The notes beneath the pieces were generated by a model. That model worked only from the letters and a program-made list of their open reading frames with translations, made no database searches and was not told the origin of the DNA. From positions 372,001 through 436,000 of the forward strand of contig JAACJK010000163.1 of NCBI GenBank assembly GCA_013368325.1: 64,000 nt of DNA, in the 5' to 3' direction. Position numbers and translations under genes: made by a program. The number at the start of each line of letters is the position of its first letter. The first letter of the stretch is position 1. Source of the stretch: Ephemerocybe angulata. Lineage: Eukaryota > Basidiomycota > Agaricomycetes > Agaricales > Psathyrellaceae. Shown piece by piece: positions 44,958 through 54,373 of this stretch.

Positions 44958-46043
44958 TTAAGCCGGTGGGAGAAAAGCGACCCAGAGAACAATGGACACT
45001 GAACCCCAGATTGCGCTCCAGTATATCCACGCTTTTCCCCAATAGCGGAACTTGAACGTCTTTCCATCGTCGGTGGAGTGAGTCCAGAGCCAGGCCGCTG
45101 CCCAGTAGAGAACCGGCAGCGAGGCAGCGAGGCGGAGGATAATTTGTGTGTTCGATGCGAAGAGGAGGACGGAAGCCATGAAGATGGCGTGGAGGACGTG
45201 TGGTGTTAAAGAGACTGAGGCGAAAGGGGATGGCAGTCGATGATAAGCTGCGTTGAGGTGCCAGAAGCTGAAAGAGTATATGAGGGCAAGGGGAGGAACA
45301 CCGAGGAGGATGTTGGGAAGTTGCTGCAGCGTCCAGTACTTGAACAATCCGTTGTCCCAATACTTCTCCTGGACGTGGGTATAGATGGAGGGAATGAATC
45401 TAGAGCACCATTCAGGTGGACTGTGTGGGTTATCGATGCAGAACGAGGCATATCCGGTGTGATTGTGGTACACGAAGGGCGCGAATACCAGTGCCGTGAG
45501 GGCCGTCGCGCGGACGAGGGAGGAAACGGATGCTGGTTTCTCTGGGTTGATTAGGAGACCCCATATGATGAATCCCGCAAGGAAGACGCCATTGGACCGG
45601 AAGCACGATGCAAGCGCAAAGGCTATGGATGCCTTGAGCCACTGGGATTGTGCACAGTAGTACATTCCCCGGTAGGAAAGGTATGTGTAAAATGGCTCGT
45701 TATACGGCACAAGAAAGAGTGTCACTGGGCTGCTTGGGAGGAGGGCCAGGACGGTGGCGATTCGAGCTACGTCCTCATTCTTGAGTATTTTTGCTGAGAG
45801 GCCATACAGGATGCGAATACTGTCGAGGGAGATGATGGACACGATTGCTGCAGTCGGGATGAGGCCCGTGCGGAGTATCGCAGGGAGTGCAGGGAGAAAT
45901 GCCCATTGGTGTTCGTAAAGATAGCCATTGTCGGCTATTGCAGAGAAATGAAGAACATCCCAGCGAACGAGGACGTCGTTGGCGGCGGTGTCGAACTGTG
46001 GAACGAAGCTGGCGAGTGCTCGGAGAAGGAGCAGAAGAAACAT
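44958..46043 (-). CDS. GPI18: GPI mannosyltransferase II (PIG-V/Gpi18)
   Basis: PIG-V adds the second mannose to the GPI-anchor core in the ER lumen. One intronless frame of 361 residues starts MFLLLLLRALASFVPQFDTA. The catalytic loop RWDVLHFSAIADNGYLYEHQ and WAFLPALPAIL fits the family pattern (RWDxxHF...GY.YE..WAF.P). Later segments include VALLPSSPVTLF-like spans, PYNEPFYTYLSYRGMYYC, LASCFRSNGVFLAGFIIWGL and QEKYWDNGLFKYWTLQQLPN. Multiple hydrophobic spans run to the C-terminus. The N-terminus may be slightly short, but the next upstream codons run into the divergent peroxin gene 30 bases away. Product is a polytopic ER membrane enzyme. Confidence 0.92.
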   Translation of the reverse strand: MFLLLLLRALASFVPQFDTAANDVLVRWDVLHFSAIADNGYLYEHQWAFLPALPAILRTGLIPTAAIVSIISLDSIRILYGLSAKILKNEDVARIATVLALLPSSPVTLFLVPYNEPFYTYLSYRGMYYCAQSQWLKASIAFALASCFRSNGVFLAGFIIWGLLINPEKPASVSSLVRATALTALVFAPFVYHNHTGYASFCIDNPHSPPEWCSRFIPSIYTHVQEKYWDNGLFKYWTLQQLPNILLGVPPLALIYSFSFWHLNAAYHRLPSPFASVSLTPHVLHAIFMASVLLFASNTQIILRLAASLPVLYWAAAWLWTHSTDDGKTFKFRYWGKAWIYWSAIWGSVSIVLWVAFLPPA

Positions 46044-46073
46044 GTGATAATTGATTGGCTCTCTCTTCCTGCC

Positions 46074-47749
46074 ATGTCGTTTGTCCTTGCAGACTTTGTG
46101 CAGTCGGTGCCCTCGCCGCTCACATTCGCCCTCGTATCCCTCGCAGACTCAATTCAGGGCTTCAAGAATGTTCTTCAAATCCTCAGCTGGCGTTCGCAGT
46201 CTAAATTCGACGGATTCCTGCTCGTGTTCGCGTGGTGGGCCGTCTGCCTCTTCGCTGACTCCGTTCTCCGCTTCTACCTCCCACCAGCACTCGTCGCTAT
46301 CACCCTATATTATCGAACACGGAGACAAGATAGGAAGCAAGTCGTCACAGAGCAGGTCCTTGCCAGCACGGTCTCTGACCTGTCCATCATCCCCACCCTC
46401 CTACCATCCTGGCCCTCACTGCCTGCGATACCCCTCCGCGCAGTCGCCATTCTATACATACCCTACCTCCTTTTAACGTTATACGTCCCTCTGAGGCTTA
46501 TATTTGCTGTCTCAGGGACAATAATCTTTACATGGCGCGCGCCTTTTGCCATTCTTCTTCGCACCATGTTATGGCGTAGCGCCTTCATCCGGTGGTCGAT
46601 CTATACGGCATGGGCACGCATTTCCGGGCAACCTCTACCCCCAAAGACCGTCTCACCACAAACACAAACCATCCAAACTGTGTCAGCCGCAAAAGACGAT
46701 GCCCCTCCAGCAACATCATCACTCCGTTTCCTGTTCGCCATCCACGAGAACCAGAGATGGTGGATGGGCCTCGACTGGACTGCAGCCCTCCTACCGGGCG
46801 AGCGCCCCAGCTGGTGCTCGCCCGCACACGCACCTCTCTCTCCTCCGGGAGTGTTTAGCCTCCCAAATCCCACTGTAGTCTACCTACCCCACCCTTCCGA
46901 CGACTCTAGGAGGATCAAGAGGACAGCTGAATGGTACTGGGAAGAACCGGAGTGGACCGTGCTTGTACGGAAAGAGGGGGGCGCACTGAGCAGAGTGGAG
47001 CGCCCTGTGCCCTCTACCGCGGACGAGAACACGTCGGGTAACAACGCTGCTGCTACAGGGAGTCGGTTGTTCAAAGCTGCGTCGAACAGATTTTCTGCCA
47101 GCAAAGACAGGGACCACAAGGACAAAGAGTCGGGACATTCAAGAGACGACTCAAGTTCGGTTCATAGTATTGAACGCGAAATGGAGGTGGAAACGGGGAG
47201 GGACGAGTCATACGAGCCGTTCACAGACCCTGATGGCTGGGTGTACGGCGATAACAAATGGGAGAACCAGAGTAATAAGGGTGGGATTAGCAAAGTGCGT
47301 TGTTTTCTTCTGTGCACGGCTTTCACGGCTCATAGAATGTCCAGTATACGAGATTTAGACGCTGGACACGCATCGCTGTCCTCACAGAGTTCGTCCAGGT
47401 AGTCGACGCCTCGGAGGAAACAAGATCGAAGTCTGCCACCCCCACCCTGAAGCGTACAGCTCCACCACTTGCACCTATCAATGTATCTAAGGAGGGTGCG
47501 GCACCACCTTCAACTATGGTCGCTAGCCCTGTTCCGACCTCAGCGACTGCCTCTACCGCACCTGGTGCATCAAAACTGGGAGATGACTCAGACCAAACGG
47601 TCGTTGTGTCCAAGCAACCTCTGGCATCACCTGCCTTGATGTCGCCCACCGGGACAGGCGCTGAAGCGCATCATGTGCAATCGCCTCCGGGGAGTGGGTT
47701 TGACAGTCCATTAAGGCAAAGGTTAAGGAATGCTTTGAATAAATCATAG
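46074..47749 (+). CDS. Pex24/Pex30-type peroxin with dysferlin domain
   Basis: Pex24p-domain proteins (yeast Pex28-Pex32) are ER membrane proteins that regulate peroxisome number and ER-peroxisome contacts. ATG 46074 begins MSFVLADFVQSVPSPLTFAL. Hydrophobic hairpins follow (FLLVFAWWAVCLFADSVLRF, AVAILYIPYLLLTLYVPLRL), as in reticulon-like Pex30. The dysferlin domain has its diagnostic tryptophans: FAIHENQRWWMGLDWTAAL, RTAEWYWEEPEWTVLV, DPDGWVYGDNKWEN and, after the single intron (about 47296-47345), RRWTRIAVL. An acidic/Ser-rich linker sits between, and a disordered tail ends RQRLRNALNKS. Start chosen as the first ATG outside the divergent GPI18 gene. Confidence 0.85.
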
Positions 47750-48028
47750 AGCCCTGTAATCTACTACTGTACGATACCTACTACTTTACGCCATGTGGAT
47801 GCCATTTTGTCGGCCCCATTCCCTCTGTGACCTCCCTCACACCTGGATGGCACAGACAGTCAAAGTAGCCGGTGGAAATTCAGCGGCGACCCTCACAACC
47901 TTCGGAGAGGCCTCAGGGCAACGTGTTGAAATATAATTACATACTGGCCACTAGATCTAAACTCCGATAGGGGCATCAGAGGTGCAGAACTCCAACATAT
48001 CCTAACTTCAACAACTCTGCAATGCACA

Positions 48029-49969
48029 ATGTCCACAAACCCATCTCACATTCTTATCGCTCGAAACTCAAGAGGCCACAACCCCTCAGCATCTCTTAGC
48101 TCTCCCACAGAAACACATGCTGCAGCATCTGGCATATTTCGCTCTTCAGGCTCTCCACCATGGATGTTAGAGGAGGTTGAAACGGACGACATATCTTCCG
48201 AGTTCAGCATGGAGGACGAAGAGGAACCCATTGAACTCGACTGTACCTTTACCAAGGACTGTAGCTTCCCTGGCAGTGTCAAAATAATCGTACAGAGCAC
48301 AACCTTTTGGTTTGTACACCCCTCCCTATGACTGCGAGACGTCTGTCGATCCCGGCCACTCATTCAAAGCCCTCCGTTCCAGGGCTCACAAAGAAGTTCT
48401 ATTTTTTGCTTCGCCATTCTTCGAGGCTGCGCTAAGCGGGAACTGGTCCGAGACTGGAAGGCCACAGTCCATCTCGAGTGTTATCACCATCTCGCAGCCG
48501 CCCTCAGACCCTGCTCAAGGCATGGCCCATGAGACGCCCCCGGAGATGACGATTACTTCTATCGACTCCGACCTCGAAGCTGAACTGGACGAATTGGAGG
48601 TCGGGAACGATACTGACCAGGGTAGGAGCTCGGGCTCCGAGCAAGAGTCATTGCCGGAAACAAGTGACGCTGAATCTGGGACCCGCAAGACCAAGAAACA
48701 CGCGCGGACCAGGAGCCTTGCGAAGCTAGAGGGACAAACATCTCCCTTACCTCCCAAGTCTCCTAGGTCCCGTCTACCAGGACTGGGGCTCTCATCTGCT
48801 CAGGCGAAGATCACCCGTGGCCGACCTAGGAACGGGCCTGATGCGGTTGTTGTCCTCAAGGAAGAACGGGTACGCGCTTGGTACTGAGTCTATATTCATC
48901 GTCTCATACCCCTCAGGCTATTATTTTTCACGACTTTCTCAAATTCGTATACCCGCAGTGCGTATTCATCACCTTGGCCCTTATCCGTTTCCATCAAGGC
49001 ATCCTAATGCCCTTTGAACAGTCTGGAATGCACGATCACATGGAACAATGTCGAAGGCCTCATGAACATATCTCATAAGCTCTGTGTTCCTACTCTTCAA
49101 CGGGAATGCTTGTCATTCTTACTTACGCATGCTGCTGGAAAGCCTATCAAAGCAATGCGGATAGCAGAGCTTTTCCAAGAGGAGGAGCTTTACCGAGAAT
49201 CAAGTCGATTTGTGCTTGACAACCCAGGGGGCTGGTCAGAGTATGAGCTTAACACCTTAAGCCAGGATACGCTACTCAAGCTCGAGAAGAGGTCTGTTGC
49301 GCCCCTCGATGTTATTCCAGCTTGAATTCACTTCACTTTACCCTCAGGCGTAATTGGTTCTTGGAGCGCGTTCTAAAACTAGGACTAACCATGATCGCGA
49401 AGGAGTATCAATGCGTTAGTACCGTCAATTCGTCGCTCCATTTATCTTGCGCAGGGAAACTGACTCTTTCTTAGTGTCCTACCTGTCCCGACCCACCAAT
49501 GTGCGCACGATTACTGGAGGAAAAGTGGAGGCAAGCGTACCATTCCGTTTTTCGATTTGGTGAGTGGAAGAAACATAGCTCTTTAGGTCCTTTGATTACT
49601 GAGTTCGTGGTGACAGGTCCGCCTCAACCTTCCATGGTTTTCCGGTACCTTAGACAGCTGGAAGGCGTCAGTCCGCCATTGGCATTGACGCAAACGGCTT
49701 GCCAAGCAAGCGCGAAAGCATTCACAGCGACCCGTATGGACCTTTTGCATCTGTACAGTGTATATATAAATACTCACGGCCTCGCAGTCTTCGATAGGAT
49801 GTTTTCGCTCGGCGTTCGGTCAAGCAATATCGAAACGACACCGGCTAGCATTGGAGCGAGGGTGGCAGTCGCCGCCGTCGCTGCAGCATCAGGGCCCAGG
49901 AGACACTTCCTCTATTGCACGTTAAAACCTGAGCAAGGGCAAAAGCCCAAACGTTCAAGGGAGGCCTGA
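48029..49969 (+). CDS. BTB/POZ-domain protein
   Basis: The N-terminal ~90 residues are acidic (EEVETDDISSEFSMEDEEEP). The BTB domain is split by introns: KIIVQSTTFW joins AHKEVLFFASPFFEAALSGN, followed by a long insertion rich in acidic and basic Ser patches (residues about 150-290). The fold resumes with FHDFLKFVYPQ, LMNISHKLCVPTLQRECLSF and a BACK-like helical region (AMRIAELFQEEELYRESSRF). The 3' half (about 49480-49969) includes CPTCPDPPMC, a possible small zinc-binding motif, and ends KPKRSREA. About eight introns. BTB proteins often recruit cullin-3 or act as transcription partners; no partner domain is visible, so the role is unknown. The ~130-residue insertion inside the BTB is unusual. 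Confidence 0.75.
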
Positions 49970-51740
49970 CCTCCAGGTGTTCATAGAACTATTGTTTTGA
50001 AATCATAATTAACTTGTGTCGTATGTCCGTGGATCTGGCTTGTTCATCACTTATCTATTGGGTGTACCTATGGTCTCCCGAGCCTCCCTCATGTTTTATT
50101 TTCCCGTGGGAACTTGTGGTCGTGAAGGAGCAATCGGGTGTTCCGCCTCTGGTAAAAAGTAATGAAATGGAACTTCAGATAGAAGGAATAGCAAGTGGCG
50201 CTGAGGACGTAAGTACCCCGTGAGGCAGAAGCTAAACCCTGGCGGCGTGCCCGGAAGACTAACAAGGATATCAAGCATTATGATCGCTGTGTTCATTCAA
50301 TACCTTCTCACGGAGATACTTGGCGAAGACATACAAGAAGGAAGAAGAGTTGAAAGGTCTCATCCTGCTGGAGGAGAGTGGGCAAGGTACTCGTACTGAG
50401 ATTCTCTTGCCGAATTTTGTCCCACTCGCCGAACCCTGCCAAAATTGGAATTTTAAGATGGTTGGGGGAGGGGGGAAGATTGTCGAGTATCGAGTCTATT
50501 CGATTTGAATGACACCCCATGCGGGGGGCATGCACACTGGAGGACTGGAGAAGGCTCCATCCGACACCTGCATAAAGAGGTGAGAAAGAACACCCTAAGC
50601 CTCCACCAAGGCCACGGCAATTCTGAATAGACTGTTAAACAGCGGGGTCAAGGCGATGTCCAAAGGGGAATTTCTGTAAAAGACCCAATGTATTCCAGGT
50701 GGGCGACAACGCCCTCATAATGACGGGCGCTTAGGCTAAGTTCTACGATGTAACTCCACCAAGAATACTACTGACTCATTGACGCGTAACCACCAGGGCG
50801 GTGTCTCTAGCTAGGACCAAAAAAAAAACTCGTGCCGCATGCGGGGCAAGTTCCTGAAAATGCGAGGCTCGGGGCTTGGAAGTTGGAACGGGGCATTCAG
50901 GCGATGGTGCCATCACTCTGGCGATCGCGGCAAAGCACTTATGTTCTGCGACTGCCCCGGTGTCCGGCTCGTCCCAGCTCCTCTAGCCAATTGTGCACAG
51001 AGTGAGCCACAGATACTCGGTAGCTGACGCGGTACACTTTTGCAGCCCCCAGCCACATAATCGCTGTGTACTATCCATTTCGACCTCCGAACGGACCATT
51101 GAACTAGGCTGATTTCGACCAGCAGCTCTAGAATATTGCTAATAAGACGACTTCAATACTGTGCCATATGGCGAGGTACTATGCGAAATACAGCTAACCG
51201 AGCTCCCCGTCCGCAATTGAAGCCGCAGTCGTCCTACACACCGGCGCAGTCGCCGCTGTTCATGAAAGTTGCTTGTCAACGTCGATAAGGAGCCAGGATA
51301 CGCGATAGAGTGGCACGGTTTGCATACTCAAGGTTCTAAAACATGCTGAGAAGCACCCTTGGGTTCTCTAAAGCCCTCTTGTGGTCCTTTCCCACTGGAA
51401 AGCCCGCATCGTAAACAAGCGCCCGTGAAACTGACGATGTGCTTACCTAATATGCTTAATGGAGTGCATCGAATGCGGGGTGCTGTGGGAGTTGCCGTAC
51501 TTATCCTATCTTCAACCACCACAAGTGCTCGAGCCTCGCACCTTGCTTCAGCATATCCTTGGACTGTCCCGTATACGGCGTCTTCTCGGGCTCCCTATAT
51601 TAGACCCCCCGTTACTGATTCCATCAAGAACTGAACATCCGCAGCAAGCAAACGCGAAGTCCGCAGCACCGGGTCGTACCATAGACTTCGCAGAAACAAA
51701 TTTATAAGGCCAGCACTCACTAATCACTCAAATACCCATC
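49970..51740. other. 1.8 kb region without a recognised gene
   Basis: The largest gap in the window. Open frames here are short (all under about 95 codons), lack domains and do not join in phase through plausible introns. I see no terminal repeats, transposase motif, tRNA or coding periodicity. A T/A-poor stretch around 50820 has a run of nine A. It may hold degraded sequence, a noncoding RNA or a long promoter for the gene at 51741. Confidence 0.4.
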
Positions 51741-52844
51741 ATGATTTTGGACGACAAAGTGATCATGTATCTGCCTCCTCCTCTGCCTCCTCCGCCACCT
51801 TACCTTCCCAACCCAAACGGGGCCCTGGACCGCCAACCAGCATCTCCAACGCAAGGGAACCCGCCGCCACCATTTTCAGAGGCTCCGCACCATGGTTCCC
51901 AACCGGGAAGATCGCTGAGACTGTCCACACTTCCCTCGCATATCCTTTTACAGATCGTCTATAACACATTCCCAACATACCCAACACTGGACACTGGACT
52001 CGTCGAGCGGGGACGCAAAATCCTGCTCTGGCTCGCGAAATCACTGCGGCTTGTCAACAAGTCGTTCTATATCGCATGCATGAACGTGCTGCGATCCACA
52101 TATCTTCCCGCCTACACATCCCTCCTCCGACCATACTACTCCTCTGACCCTTTCCCTTCAACAGTCGTCCCCCAATCACTGTCAAGCTCGCTGAATACAG
52201 TTCAACGGGAAACGCCCGTTTTAGACCTGTTCATTGCGCTTAAAGTGCGGGAAGATGTGTGCGTAGACGACTCCGAGCTTCATTTGGAGAGGGAGGACAT
52301 GTTCAAAGACATATTCGACCACGCGCAGCCCAAAGCAAGATTGGAGGACCTCATCCGGATCTGTGGTATGAAAGAGGGTGTGATCACCCTCGCTCCACCG
52401 GGAGTCATCGTTTACACCTCAATGGGAGGCTCGACACACTCATCTGCGAACGAAACTGTCCGAGCAAGTGCTTCGCGGAAACCTTCGCTACCTCTTCCAT
52501 CACCAGTACAAGCTCCTCCTTGCCCAACGCCGAGCCGTTCATCAACGTCTCGATTCTTCTCAGCATTCAAGCGCCACCCAAAGCCCCCTTCTCCACCTTC
52601 AACTGTTGTTTCACTTAACCAAAGACAACATCGCTCACCGCAGCAATCCACAAGAATCCGGCCAATACCCTTCTCTCTCCTGTCCATCTCGTATGGGACG
52701 CGGAAGGTTGGGCTACAGTTGATGAGCGTGGAGACGGGGTCGAAACGCACTATCGTGGAGGTGCAACGGATGTCAAGAGACGAGCAGTTGGAGACTACTG
52801 CGGGGCGGGTAGTTGGAGAGCTGCGGGCGTTGTTGGTGGGTTGA
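51741..52844 (+). CDS. Proline-rich protein with an F-box-like segment, unknown function
   Basis: Single exon of 367 residues. An upstream proline run (residues 11-60) is followed by SLRLSTLPSHILLQIVYNTF, which fits the opening of an F-box (LP..IL..I), then KSLRLVNKSFYIACMNVLRS, which fits the second F-box helix region. Beyond this are EDVCVDDSELHLEREDMFKD and DLIRICGMKEGVITLAPPGV, then a basic Pro/Ser-rich stretch (residues 240-310) and a compact C-terminus (LLSISYGTRKVGLQLMSVET; VGELRALLVG). If the F-box is real, it would be an SCF ubiquitin-ligase adaptor, but there is no known substrate-binding repeat. Not recognised as a named family. Confidence 0.65.
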   Translation: MILDDKVIMYLPPPLPPPPPYLPNPNGALDRQPASPTQGNPPPPFSEAPHHGSQPGRSLRLSTLPSHILLQIVYNTFPTYPTLDTGLVERGRKILLWLAKSLRLVNKSFYIACMNVLRSTYLPAYTSLLRPYYSSDPFPSTVVPQSLSSSLNTVQRETPVLDLFIALKVREDVCVDDSELHLEREDMFKDIFDHAQPKARLEDLIRICGMKEGVITLAPPGVIVYTSMGGSTHSSANETVRASASRKPSLPLPSPVQAPPCPTPSRSSTSRFFSAFKRHPKPPSPPSTVVSLNQRQHRSPQQSTRIRPIPFSLLSISYGTRKVGLQLMSVETGSKRTIVEVQRMSRDEQLETTAGRVVGELRALLVG

Positions 52845-53303
52845 TCGGCGCGTCAGCCCGAAGAGTAGGCCGGGTTATTGAAGTTGAACGCTTCCCTACT
52901 TCGATGAATTCATTGGCTGATCCCCATGTCAAACTTAGACCTACGTGTCCATGCTTGACAACGGTCTTTGTGTCAGAAAGGCTACACCAGTCCTGAAAAG
53001 ATAGCTCCTTCCATCTTTAACCTTCTTCAAACCCCAAACCGCAATCCAACGGACGACAAATTCGCCTGTCTCTCGAACATTTATCAACGAATGTAACAGC
53101 ACTAATTTGTATACCTTACTTATCATCATCCTATTCGCTCTCGTAAATTCCTTGTGTTTGTACTAACATCTTACCGCGGTCCGATCAGCTGGGCCGCAAT
53201 ACTAAATCGCGTCCGAATTTTAGGACGAATCACTGACCTCCATTATCCTACATGGACAACTATTGGAGCTAAGCGCTAAGCGCTAAACGTGAATGCTTAG
53301 GTA
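52845..53303. other. Convergent intergenic region
   Basis: About 460 bases between stops of the proline-rich gene (plus) and the PPR-like gene (minus). A short tandem AAGCGCTAAGCGCTAAACG sits at 53272-53289. No coding signal. Confidence 0.35.
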
Positions 53304-54208
53304 TCATATTGAGGATGTCTCTCTTGTCTGCGTTTGTAGAGTACGTTCGACTTCGTCTGAAAGCTCGGGAAGTTTGAGTCGTTTGGTTGCCTGAAGGACA
53401 ACCGTCAATAGCCCACAAGTCAATGTTGTATCGGGGAAGGAATGTATCTTCGACCATGAGACGAGAATTCCCTCAGTCTGAAAAGGGGCCAGTCAATCTG
53501 GGAACTGCAGAGAAAAAACGGTGAACGGGACGCACGTATAATGTGGTCGCAGCGGACGCAAGACACGAAGTCCACACGCTCTTTGGAAGCTTCTCTCCAA
53601 CACTATCGTACCAAAGAGCTATATCGATGGCTAAGCGGGAGTGGTTCTGCCTTGCCGCCAGGGTGATGATTGGCTGAACAGAATCTATAGGTATTGGAGA
53701 GTGGTTCTGGGATCTCAAGAGGTAGAGGTATCGGAGGGAGAGTTCGAGGTTGTTGTTGTAGATAGCTCGAGATATAAGTTCTCCGAGCATATTCGAGTCC
53801 AAGGGAATTTTATGTTGCCTCATTTCTTGGAGAACCTTTGAGAGATGTGCTGAGGCTAAACAGGAGTGGTGTACAGACTATGCCGTGCGGAGGGGATGAG
53901 CGTGCTTCGTCTTCGTGGGCGAGCTTGAGTTTTGTGAGACGCACATAGAATATGTAGGCAAAGGCTTCAGAGGTTTTGCCGTCCTTCATCATAGCATCAA
54001 ATATTGCCCATGGGTACAGCCAGTTGTCCGGGTCGTGAGCGGTAATGCGCTGTATGTCGCTATATCGAGGGTCTGAGGAAATGTAAACGTTGCGTTTTGT
54101 TGAGGCAACCAGTCCCATATGTAGATTTGGGTACGTAGACGGCCATCTAGAAGAGGAGCGGCGCAGGCGGGCTGCAGCTCTCAGGAAGGACGAGGCTGAG
54201 AGCGACAT
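53304..54208 (-). CDS. Mitochondrial PPR-like protein
   Basis: Exons 53879-54208, 53536-53835 and 53304-53477 join in phase (267 residues). The N-terminus MSLSASSFLRAAARLRRSSS is a classic mitochondrial presequence. Helical pairs follow in the PPR/TPR style: WLYPWAIFDAMMKDGKTSEA, VLQEMRQHKIPLDSNMLGEL, NNNLELSLRYLYLLRSQNHS and ITLAARQNHSRLAIDIALWY. The last exon has GLLTVVLQATKRLKLPELSD. Fungal PPR proteins act in mitochondrial RNA processing, stability or translation; which is unknown. The first intron could instead use the GTGCGT donor 65 bases upstream, which would drop about 22 residues. Divergent from RAD21 with 165 bases between starts. Confidence 0.7.
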
Positions 54209-54373
54209 GGAGGAGGGAAGGCGAAGCGCCGGCCGGGCCGCCGTCGGGGTTGTGGGTAATTTAAAGTGGATGCACGTGATCGTGGTTCGGCTTGTGGCAC
54301 ATTGAAGCCCTTGTTCGCGACCACCGCGTCTCTCTTCCCCCCACCGAATGCTCAACCCTTGAACTCCCTCAGG

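Noticed and set aside
51359..51707. Two overlapping plus frames of 82-91 codons before the proline-rich gene
   Set aside because: No domain, biased composition or in-phase splice; likely chance frames in the promoter.
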